Assembly: GCA_003134655.1 (NCBI GenBank)
Contig: PLBY01000077.1
Span: 177,017 to 223,887 of the forward strand
DNA from: Acidobacteriaceae bacterium
GTDB lineage: Bacteria > Acidobacteriota > Terriglobia > Terriglobales > Acidobacteriaceae
Direction of reading: 5' to 3'
DNA length: 46,871 bases
Made by a program: the position numbers and the translations under genes. Each line of letters starts with the position of its first letter. The stretch's first letter is position 1. The notes beneath the pieces were generated by a model that saw only the letters and a list, made by a program, of their open reading frames with translations, did not search any database and had not been told where the DNA came from. Positions 39,208 to 46,091 of this stretch are shown here, one piece after another.

Positions 39208-41181
39208 TCAATAATGCAGCCCGAATCCGAAGGGGAACAGCGGGGATTGCGAGTCGTGCGGCAAATCGCTTTTTTGTTGCTTCACCGCCTCGACCGACGA
39301 CGGTAACTCGAAGGGGAGACGACCGCTTGGCGATACCTTACCGGTAATCAGAGTCAGCAACGGTTCGTCCGAGATGCCGAAATCGCCCAACAGCGCAGTC
39401 ACGTGCGGGCGGACGTTGGTCAGGATCAACGGCCGTTCCAGCGTGGTCACGAACACGGTCGGAACCATCGGACTCACGCGCAGCAGTTCGGCATAAGCCG
39501 CATCTTTTTCCGTGAACGCGAGCCTTCCCTCGTGCTGCCTTGATCCAAAGAAGAAATTCGAATGCTCACTCTCGTAGGGCGCGGGTGCTCGAATGATCGC
39601 CAGGTCCGCCTGCGTGGGATCCGCGACCACGATGAATCCAGCGGCCTCCGCGGCCTTGGCAGAGATGCCGTACAGATAGATTTTCTTATTCTTCGCAGCA
39701 ACCGGCAGCAAAGGCTGGCCGGTCGATGCGAGGCGGTTGTTCTCCAGCAGAACAACGGCGCGGGCCTGAGCAGTTTGTCCCTCACCCACAAAATCTTTGT
39801 TGCCGGCGACCTCAGCCGCCTTGGTCTCATTTACATAGGGCTGTTCAAAGAGACCAACCTCGAACTTCTGCAGAAGAATACGGCCCGCCGCTTCCCGGAC
39901 GCGCGCTTCCGAGATGGATCCGTTGTGAACCTCCTCCACGACGACATTCGATTGTTCCGTTCCCCCAATCTGATCCACACCCGCGTTGATCGCCTTGGCA
40001 AAACGTTGCGCCTTCGTCAGTTCTTCGACTCCCCACGGCATGCCGATATCCTGCGGAGTGGGCTTGATCCCGGCGGCCGTACCATTGCGGCAAGCCTCGG
40101 AGCAGTCGTTGGTAATCGCCCAGTCACTTACAATGACGCCGCGAAATCCATATTGCGCTCGGAGTAACTCGCTCAGCAGTTGATGATTAAATCCGGCTCC
40201 CACCTGCTCCAGCGGTTTCCCATCGATGACAACCCCTTGTAAGACCGAGTAGGTTGGCATCACGCTGCCTGCGTGCGCCGCGAAGGCGCCGGTAAACGGA
40301 ATCAGATGTTGCGGGAAGTTGTGTCCCGAAAAATCGGCGTAGCGGCCGTAGTAGTTGTGTCCATCCCAACCACCTTTTGCCGCCCCATACCCAGCCCAAT
40401 GCTTCACCACCGCGACCACACTGCCGGTGTTCAAACCATCCGTGCCATTCTGTATTCCGGCGACGTAGCCTTCGACCATGCGTTTTGCGATGTCGGCGTC
40501 TTCGCCAAAAGTTCCGTTGGCGCGCGCCCACCGCGGTTCCGTGGCCAGGTCGGCCTGAGGCGCAAGCGATTCGCGAATGCCCACCGCTTCATATTCCTGA
40601 CGGACAACATCTCCGAAGCGGCGAATGAGCTCTGCATCATTCAGAGCCGCAAAACCCAGAGGCTCCGGCCACATGGAGAACGCTCTGTCCTGCATGGTGG
40701 CCCCGAGCACTTGCTCGAAATGGTGCCGCGGATCGGAGGAGATCGTCACCGGAATACCCCACCGCGACGATTCTGCGATCGCTTGCACTTCGTTGTTCTG
40801 TTTGGCAAAGAACTCAGCGCTTCCATTCAGGCGGGTAATGAACGCGTTGATGTGATTTTCCTCGATGAACTCGCGGACCTTTACCAGGTCGTACTCCTTG
40901 CCGACTCCGAGAGGCGCTAACGGGCCCGAACTCGGCAGCGTGCCGTGCACCATCAGTCCCGCCAACTCCTCGAGATTCATACGCTGGACCAGGTCGGCAA
41001 CCCGGACGTCTGCGGGCAGCCGCCAGTCCTCGTAAGGATCAAGCTTTCCGTTTCGATCGAGATCTTTGAACGTGAGTCCATCCACGGTGAGCAAGGGCGC
41101 TGACCGATGACCCAGGATGGGTTGCTTCGGCGCGCCCCCAATGGCAGCGGTTGAGCAAACAAGGAACACTAAGCCGAACAA
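39208..41181 (-). CDS. Glycoside hydrolase family 3 (beta-glucosidase-like)
   Basis: Exported glycosidase of 657 residues with a short signal segment (FGLVFLVCSTAAIGGAP). The N-terminal (alpha/beta)8 domain has LVQRMNLEELAGLMVHGT, SSDPRHH, VVAVVKHWAGYGA and the nucleophile region GVIVSDWAI (Asp near residue 352). The C-terminal alpha/beta domain has VLLENN and SPSGRLPFELP, ending LFPFGFGLHY. It lacks the fibronectin-III domain found in many GH3 beta-glucosidases. The start is TTG at 41181, since an in-frame stop lies shortly upstream; no ribosome-binding site is obvious. The substrate is probably a beta-glucoside or xyloside, but unproven. Confidence 0.92.
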   Translation of the reverse strand: MFGLVFLVCSTAAIGGAPKQPILGHRSAPLLTVDGLTFKDLDRNGKLDPYEDWRLPADVRVADLVQRMNLEELAGLMVHGTLPSSGPLAPLGVGKEYDLVKVREFIEENHINAFITRLNGSAEFFAKQNNEVQAIAESSRWGIPVTISSDPRHHFEQVLGATMQDRAFSMWPEPLGFAALNDAELIRRFGDVVRQEYEAVGIRESLAPQADLATEPRWARANGTFGEDADIAKRMVEGYVAGIQNGTDGLNTGSVVAVVKHWAGYGAAKGGWDGHNYYGRYADFSGHNFPQHLIPFTGAFAAHAGSVMPTYSVLQGVVIDGKPLEQVGAGFNHQLLSELLRAQYGFRGVIVSDWAITNDCSEACRNGTAAGIKPTPQDIGMPWGVEELTKAQRFAKAINAGVDQIGGTEQSNVVVEEVHNGSISEARVREAAGRILLQKFEVGLFEQPYVNETKAAEVAGNKDFVGEGQTAQARAVVLLENNRLASTGQPLLPVAAKNKKIYLYGISAKAAEAAGFIVVADPTQADLAIIRAPAPYESEHSNFFFGSRQHEGRLAFTEKDAAYAELLRVSPMVPTVFVTTLERPLILTNVRPHVTALLGDFGISDEPLLTLITGKVSPSGRLPFELPSSVEAVKQQKSDLPHDSQSPLFPFGFGLHY

Positions 41182-41466
41182 TCTTGCGTGCGTTGACGAG
41201 CGCTCCTATTTCTCTGCATGTGGCGGGTGGCTCAGTCTTTTCATTTCGCCAACATCCCCAACATCCGTCGTGGCCCGTCCGTCGCGTACTGGGCGCCGAA
41301 CCAGAACAGTAAACACCTTTCTAGCGAAGTCGCCGTTCTATCCCACCAGACACCCTAATTCCAGCGGACGATCCCACTTTTGACTCTCGACAAGGAACGG
41401 TTAGACGCTCGCCAAGAACCAACCGTTACACTCTTGGTTCCCCATAACCCACTCTCGTCGAGAAAA
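41182..41466. other. Intergenic region with no gene seen
   Basis: The 285 nt between GH3 and the parB terminator hold an inverted pair AACGGTT/AACCGTT (about 41397-41427) and an ATGTGGCGGG fragment near 41219. No promoter or gene could be supported. Confidence 0.5.
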
Positions 41467-41486
41467 AGGCGGCCGCCAGGCCGCCT
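41467..41486 (-). terminator. Intrinsic terminator of parAB
   Basis: Perfect 8-bp stem AGGCGGCC/GGCCGCCT with a GCCA loop. On the minus strand it is followed directly by TTTTTCT, 36 nt after the parB stop. Confidence 0.85.
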
Positions 41487-41521
41487 GGAAAAACTCGTAG
41501 CTCGTAGCTCGAAGCTCCCCG

Positions 41522-42793
41522 CTATTTCTTCCCCCGCAGCATCTCCACCACTCGGTCATAATCATCCACGGTCGAATACTCAATCACGATCTTCCCCTTG
41601 CCCTTCCGATCGCGGATCCGCACTCGCACTCCCAGCATCCTCTCCAACTCCAACTGTGCCGCCCGCACATTCGGATCCACCCATCGCGCCGCGCTCTTCT
41701 TCACGACCTCCCCCGGCATCCCCGGGAACGGATCCAGCTCCCCGTTCATCGACAGGACCAGCCTCTCGATCTGCTCCAACGTCAGGCCCTTCTTCACCGC
41801 GTACAGCGCCGCTTTCGAAATCTGGTCGTCGCTGTTCAACGCCAGCAGTTCTTTAGCTTCGGAGAACGAAATCTTTTTCTCCGCCAGCAGCTGCATCACG
41901 TCCCGCGGCAACTTCAAAAGCCGCATGTAGTTCGTCACGGATGTCCGCGACAACCCGACCCGCTCCCCAATCTGCGCCTGCGTCAACGAAAATTCGTTGC
42001 TCAGCACACGGAACGCTTCCGCCTGCTCGAGCGCGCTCAAATCTTCGCGCTGCAGGTTTTCGATGATCGTCATCTCCGCCGCCTGCTGCAGCGAAACCCG
42101 CCGCACCATCGCCGGAATCTGCGTCTTCCCCGCCTTCTTCGAGGCGTGCAGCCGCCGCTCGCCCAGAATCAGAATGTAGCGCCCGTCTTCTTCCGATGGA
42201 CGCACCAGAATCGGCTGCACCACGCCATTCGCCTTGATCGAATCAGCCAACTCCTCCAAAGCGTCGTCATCCTGTACATACCTCGTCTGAAACGGATTCT
42301 TATCGATATCCGCAATCGTCAGATTGACCACCAGATTCGCTGGCATCCGCGACTCCGCCTGCGCATAAATAGTGATGGTCTCGTCGGCTGTTGTGGGGAG
42401 AGCCGCCCCCGTCTGTCCCGCCGAGCGCAGCTCGGCTGGTGAAGATGTCGCATATGGCGCGGCAATATGTGGAGAAGGGGTATGTGGCGCGGGCGCCCCC
42501 GCCCGCGCAGCGTCCGCCACCGCATCGTCGACGACGGTGCGTATGGTTCCATCAAAAGGAACCCCGGAAGTCGGCGAAGGCAGGTGTGGAGATGAACCGT
42601 ATGGCGCGGGCACTCCGGCTCGCGAGCCCGCATCAGCACCAGCCGGTGGCGCCATCGGTCGAGCCGCCGCCCCACCGACCACCCGCGGCCCCGGCAGTAA
42701 CGACTCCAGCCCCCGCCCCAGAGCCCGCCGCTTCTCAACCTTCTCTTTGTCCGCCACCCGCCCCGCCGTATTCTCCGCCGCCGAAGTAGTCAT
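41522..42793 (-). CDS. parB: ParB/Spo0J chromosome-partition protein with repeat-derived linker
   Basis: CTPase and DNA-binding protein of 423 residues that loads on parS. The N-terminus KRRALGRGLESLLPG is the ParA-interacting motif. Residues about 40-150 are a Pro/Ala-rich linker, much longer than usual, built in part from three palindromic repeats that encode SRAGVPAPYG, ARAGAPAPH and SAGQTGAALPTT. The ParB domain follows: DIDKNPFQTR, LADSIKANGVVQPILVRP, YILILGERRLHASKKAG (CTP motif GERR), IIENLQREDLSALEQAEAFR, the HTH LTQAQIGERVGLSRTSVTNY, and a C-terminal dimerisation domain. It is followed by a terminator and preceded by parA. Confidence 0.96.
   Translation of the reverse strand: MTTSAAENTAGRVADKEKVEKRRALGRGLESLLPGPRVVGGAAARPMAPPAGADAGSRAGVPAPYGSSPHLPSPTSGVPFDGTIRTVVDDAVADAARAGAPAPHTPSPHIAAPYATSSPAELRSAGQTGAALPTTADETITIYAQAESRMPANLVVNLTIADIDKNPFQTRYVQDDDALEELADSIKANGVVQPILVRPSEEDGRYILILGERRLHASKKAGKTQIPAMVRRVSLQQAAEMTIIENLQREDLSALEQAEAFRVLSNEFSLTQAQIGERVGLSRTSVTNYMRLLKLPRDVMQLLAEKKISFSEAKELLALNSDDQISKAALYAVKKGLTLEQIERLVLSMNGELDPFPGMPGEVVKKSAARWVDPNVRAAQLELERMLGVRVRIRDRKGKGKIVIEYSTVDDYDRVVEMLRGKK
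42390..42437 (+). repeat. Family A-type repeat inside parB
   Basis: TTGTGGGGAGAGCCGCC followed by GCCGAGCGCAGCTCGGC; in frame in the ParB linker. Confidence 0.75.
42482..42510 (+). repeat. Family B repeat inside parB
   Basis: ATGTGGCGCGGGCGCCCCCG palindrome, in frame in the ParB linker, preceded by related ATATGGCGCGG and ATATGTGGAG fragments. Confidence 0.85.
42599..42628 (+). repeat. Diverged family B repeat inside parB
   Basis: GTATGGCGCGGGCACTCCGG with CTCGCGAGC; a mutated copy in frame in the ParB linker. Confidence 0.6.
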
Positions 42794-42840
42794 GAAATGT
42801 TTTCCCTCATTCTCTCCGCCTTGCCCACGCCCAATACCCT

Positions 42841-42878
42841 GTCATCCTGAGGCGCCGCTCTTTGGCGCCGAAGGATCT
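42841..42878 (+). repeat. Family D repeat between parB and parA
   Basis: GTCATCCTGAGGCGCCGCTC then TTTGGCGCCGAAGGATC, with a GGCGCC inverted core. Confidence 0.8.
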
Positions 42879-42957
42879 ATGCACTTCTCCTCACAGTATA
42901 TCGACTCTCATCAATGTAATAGATAGATGAATATCGATGTACAAAAAGGCGCCGCCC

Positions 42958-43830
42958 TCAAGCCGTCTTATCCATCTCCGGCACCGCAGCCGCAATCTCC
43001 TGCACGGCCTCTTCCGCCTGCCCCTCAGCAGTAAGCGTTTCAGCGGAAGGCTGAGAGCTGACCGCTGACGGCTGCCGCTCAATAATCTCCTTCGCCAGTC
43101 GTATATAACTCTCCGCACCCTTCGACCGCGGATCGTACACCAGCGCCGCCTTCCCATGGCTGGGCGCCTCCGCCAGGCGTATGTTCCGCGGCACCGTCGT
43201 GCGGAACAGCTTCTCGCCAAAATAATTCTTCAGCTCAGTCATGACTTGCTGCGCCAGGTTGGTGCGCTCATCGAACATGGTGAGCACGACGCCCTCGATC
43301 CCCAACTCAGGATTCAGCGCCGCACGTATGCGCTCGATCGTGTCGAGCAACTCGCTCACACCTTCCAGCGCAAAGTACTCCCCCTGCATCGGAATCAGCA
43401 CCGCGTCCGCTGCAACGAGTGCATTGAGCGTGAGCAGGTCCAGCGCCGGTGGACAGTCCAGCACGATGAACTGAAACCGCTCGCGCAGAGGAGCCAGCGC
43501 GTCGCGCATGCGATACTCGCGCCCTTCTGCGTCCACAAGTTCAATGTTCGCGCCGATGAGGTTCTTATGCGCAGGAATCAGCCACAGCTGTTCGAGCTCA
43601 GTCGTGAGCAGCGCCTCCTCAGCCGTAGCCGCCCCCATCAGTAGATGATAGGAGCTGACGCGGTCAGGATCCTTCACGAATCCCAAGCCGCTCGTGGCGT
43701 TCGACTGCGGATCGCAATCGACCAGCAGCGTGTTGACTTCCGCAGCCGCGAAGGACGCGGCTAGATTGATGGCAGTCGTAGTCTTACCCACGCCGCCCTT
43801 CTGATTGGCAACAGCGATAACACGTCCCAT
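42958..43830 (-). CDS. parA: ParA/Soj chromosome-partition ATPase
   Basis: Deviant-Walker ATPase of 290 residues that positions ParB-parS complexes. The N-terminus MGRVIAVANQKGGVGKTTTA holds the deviant Walker A (KGGVGKTT); LLVDCDPQSNATSGLG and FIVLDCPPALDLLT follow, with VPRNIRLAEAPSHGKAALVY near the end. The ATG at 43830 gives the normal family start; an open frame continues upstream through the parS-like sites but is not coding in character. The last 45 residues are an acidic/Gln-rich tail, part of it (RQPSAVSSQPSAETLTAEGQ) encoded by a family E repeat. parB follows after about 160 nt. Confidence 0.97.
   Translation of the reverse strand: MGRVIAVANQKGGVGKTTTAINLAASFAAAEVNTLLVDCDPQSNATSGLGFVKDPDRVSSYHLLMGAATAEEALLTTELEQLWLIPAHKNLIGANIELVDAEGREYRMRDALAPLRERFQFIVLDCPPALDLLTLNALVAADAVLIPMQGEYFALEGVSELLDTIERIRAALNPELGIEGVVLTMFDERTNLAQQVMTELKNYFGEKLFRTTVPRNIRLAEAPSHGKAALVYDPRSKGAESYIRLAKEIIERQPSAVSSQPSAETLTAEGQAEEAVQEIAAAVPEMDKTA
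43030..43078 (+). repeat. Family E repeat at the parA 3' end
   Basis: GCGGAAGGCTGAGAGCTGAC and CGCTGACGGCTGCCGC, matching the AGCTGACAGCTGAAAGC motif near 4861-4957. In frame in parA. Confidence 0.6.
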
Positions 43831-43941
43831 GAGATTGTCTTGGAGAACCAGAGCTACTGGGCAGCATAATCCGCATCGCAATTCAAATGCAATGAAGAAT
43901 TGCTGTGCACACAAGTGAATTGTGTGCAAAACACGTCTGAA

Positions 43942-43957
43942 TGTTCCTGCAGGAACA
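43942..43957 (+). promoter_or_regulatory. parS-like site 1
   Basis: TGTTCCTGCAGGAACA, a perfect 16-bp palindrome extended to 22 bp of perfect symmetry (43939-43960). It is 112 nt upstream of parA. Confidence 0.75.
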
Positions 43958-44000
43958 TTCGCGCACAATTCGCACGAGTCAGTCGCGGAATCGAAGGAAG

Positions 44001-44016
44001 CGTTCCTGCAGGAACA
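44001..44016 (+). promoter_or_regulatory. parS-like site 2
   Basis: CGTTCCTGCAGGAACA: one change from the 16-bp palindrome. Confidence 0.7.
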
Positions 44017-44088
44017 CTGGCGGCGATAAGCAATCCATTCGACGAGAAGCAATCCCACCGCGCCCGCGCGGCAGGCGGAGCCTCCACA

Positions 44089-44104
44089 TGTTCCTGCAGG
44101 AAGC
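44089..44104 (+). promoter_or_regulatory. parS-like site 3 (partial)
   Basis: TGTTCCTGCAGGAAGC: left arm and core intact, last two bases changed. Confidence 0.55.
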
Positions 44105-44190
44105 TATCGCGGTTCGTCCCGCCAGGCTCACGTTGCTGTTCCACCTACAGGACGGATGTCTGGATGGGTATTCTTCACAAATCGCAGAAG

Positions 44191-44206
44191 TGTTCCTGCA
44201 GGAACA
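44191..44206 (+). promoter_or_regulatory. parS-like site 4
   Basis: TGTTCCTGCAGGAACA, with perfect symmetry over 20 bp (44189-44208). Confidence 0.75.
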
Positions 44207-44209
44207 CTG

Positions 44210-44557
44210 TGGAAAACGCGGCGTCTTACCGCTTCATCGGGCAGGTCACATTTTAACAGAATGCTACTAGCGGACCACTTTAGGCCATAGTTACGGCACA
44301 TGAATGACGGACATCGTTAGAATCAAGGCAATAAACTGATCATCCGTTCCACTTGTTACTTATCTCGTTCCGCCTTGACCAGCGGCTCAAGACTAGGAGC
44401 ATGTCAGTCCTCAAGAATTGACCTGTTTAGCGAGGCAGATCGCATAAAATACTACAACTTGTACCACTTTAGTCAATTACCTAGGCGTTCTTAGGCAAAT
44501 TTCACGTAAATGTATGAAATAACATCCCACTTTGTTGTTTCTTTACCTAGGCTCTCG
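44210..44557. other. AT-richer region between parS-like cluster and rsmG
   Basis: About 350 nt with no gene and lower GC than the surroundings. It holds three related CCACTTT motifs (ACCACTTTAG near 44275 and 44464, CCCACTTTG near 44527), two TTACCTAGGC motifs, and no cluster of DnaA boxes. It could be a degraded insertion-sequence end or part of an origin-proximal region. Confidence 0.4.
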
Positions 44558-45325
44558 TCATTGCTTGTAGGCTATGAGCAAGATCCTGGAGCGGGAGTGG
44601 GGGATTGGGGAGGGGGTGGACCAATTGAAACCAGGCAGGGTTGAGTGCGTCTCCTCTTCTTGGGCGGAGCTGATCAGAAGGGCTAGGCGGCCGGAGGGGG
44701 CGACTAGGGCTGCGGCTGTGGGGAGGATAGATTCGAAGCGTTCGACGGCGCGTAGGGTGACTGTATTAAACACGGTTCCGGCGAGGGTTTCGGCGCGGGT
44801 GATTTGTATATTGACGTCCGTCAATGTAAGCGTGCGCGCGACTTCGCGAAGGAACGCTGCCTTCTTGTGGTTGGACTCAATCAGGGTCAACGCTATATGC
44901 GGCGCCCAGAGCTTGATTGGCAGGCCTGGAAATCCTGCGCCGGAGCCTACGTCGGCTACCGTTGTCTCCGCCGCCTCTGGGGCTAAAGCCCCCATTTCTT
45001 CCTGGCCGTTTACGCAGCCCCGAAGGGCCGCTCTTCCACCGGGGACCGCCTGCCCACCGGGGAACAGGTGGCGGGCGGCGAAGAGGGACTCACCAAAGTG
45101 GCGGGTGACGATATCTTCGGGGTCGCGAATGGCGGTCAGGTTGATGAGGGCGTTCCATCGCAGGAGCATATCGATGTATGTCGATATATGCTCCAGCTGT
45201 GCGGGGGACAGGACAACCGATTCCTCGCCGGCGCCCGCCGGCTCGACACGCCGAGGCTCGGCAGCGGGCTGGCTTGGCGCGCACAGGAAGGGTTCCAGCA
45301 ACTCAGCGATGCGGGCCGTGTCCAT
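44558..45325 (-). CDS. rsmG: 16S rRNA (guanine527-N7)-methyltransferase RsmG
   Basis: SAM-dependent methyltransferase of 255 residues that modifies G527 of 16S rRNA. Motifs: LRWNALINLTAIRDPEDIVT, RHFGESLFAARHLFP, the SAM loop VADVGSGAGFPGLPIKLWAP, LIESNHKKAAFLREVARTL and VTLRAVERFE. Between the conserved ARHLFP and TVADVGSG, about 28 extra residues (VPGGRAALRGCVNGQEEMGA and neighbours) replace the usual short loop and are encoded by repeat sequence at 44969-45064. The rsmG-parA-parB order is a widespread origin-proximal arrangement, here with mnmG absent. Confidence 0.95.
   Translation of the reverse strand: MDTARIAELLEPFLCAPSQPAAEPRRVEPAGAGEESVVLSPAQLEHISTYIDMLLRWNALINLTAIRDPEDIVTRHFGESLFAARHLFPGGQAVPGGRAALRGCVNGQEEMGALAPEAAETTVADVGSGAGFPGLPIKLWAPHIALTLIESNHKKAAFLREVARTLTLTDVNIQITRAETLAGTVFNTVTLRAVERFESILPTAAALVAPSGRLALLISSAQEEETHSTLPGFNWSTPSPIPHSRSRILLIAYKQ
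44969..45064 (+). repeat. Repeat-derived insertion inside rsmG
   Basis: Contains GGGGCTAAAGCCCC and GCAGCCCCGAAGGGCCGC palindromes followed by CACCGGGGACCGCC and CCACCGGGG direct repeats. Read in frame. Confidence 0.65.
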
Positions 45326-45408
45326 GGCGAGAGCAGATTGTAGACGGTCAGTTCGGAATTTGGAAAAGTGGGTTGAGGTTTGTTTGGGGTTTACAACCAG
45401 GGGATAAA

Positions 45409-45669
45409 ATGATCGAGGTAGAGCAGAAAGCCGGAGTCGTGGGACCCGAATCAGGCATCCAACTCAAAATGAAACCCAAGGGAGATGTCTTCGACGAGAA
45501 GTATCGCGTGATCGCGGTGGAGAGTCAGTGTCTGACCATCCGAGGGGTTCGGAGCGGGAAGGTGCTGACGATCGTGAATCCGGACCCGGAGACTCCATTG
45601 TCGGCCGCGGAATATCCGCCGGGGAAATTGATTAAGTTGAGCGATCCTTCAGCCGCGCCGCTGAACTAA
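45409..45669 (+). CDS. Small protein of unknown function
   Basis: Unrecognised acidic protein of 86 residues, no signal peptide or membrane segment. Strands alternate (IQLKMKPKGDVFDEKYRVIA, CLTIRGVRSGKVLTIVNP), suggesting a small beta-barrel or domain. The ATG at 45409 lies within GGGATAAAATG, a possible -10 running into the start, and is divergent from rsmG. An earlier in-frame opening at 45178 is antisense to rsmG and rejected as a start. Confidence 0.6.
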   Translation: MIEVEQKAGVVGPESGIQLKMKPKGDVFDEKYRVIAVESQCLTIRGVRSGKVLTIVNPDPETPLSAAEYPPGKLIKLSDPSAAPLN

Positions 45670-46091
45670 GCGTCCTATCCGACTTTCGCTCTGCCTTTCA
45701 CGTTGTTTCCTTACTGCCATTCTTCCGCCCCTTCCGGGCTTCTTCCGCTTTCCGCTTTCCATCGCCCACGGCTTGCGCCTGTGGGCTCCATTCTCTCGCT
45801 GGCTTCGCAGCTGCAGCCAGTCGTCAATTTCTCGGCACCGGACGGACAGGAGTGTCCGTCCCACACGGGCTCTGCCACTTCCCAACTTCTAGCGCTTCGT
45901 CTGGAGTGTAGTCGTGAATGCCTCGGATGACGAGCAGCGTCGAAAGAAACAGGTCCATTGGAAACTCAACGCGGCAGATCTCAAAGATAGAGTGCCGCCT
46001 TGACGAGGGTAATAAGGACTGCGGGGTTTTCAAGATTACTGAGGTCCCGCGGATGGGCTTCGTCGCGACGGGCAGTCGCGAGCCCGCCGCT
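45670..46091. other. Gene-poor region with repeats
   Basis: 422 nt without a convincing gene. It contains a GCCCACGGCTTGCGCCTGTG palindrome (45764-45787) and a family I palindrome GGACGGACAGG/AGTGTCCGTCC (45840-45861). A minus-strand ORF of 44 codons (45824-45958, starting MDLFLSTLLVIRG) ends inside the family I repeat and may be a gene fragment. Confidence 0.5.

Noticed and set aside
42958..44058. Longer ParA reading starting 76 codons upstream
   Set aside because: The extension runs through the parS-like palindromes, giving CSCRN/VPAGTF-type artefacts, and ParA proteins start at MGRVIAVANQKGG.
44210..44557. Origin of replication (oriC)
   Set aside because: rsmG-parA-parB is origin-proximal in many bacteria, but there is no dnaA, no cluster of TTATCCACA boxes and no AT-rich unwinding element clear enough to claim it.
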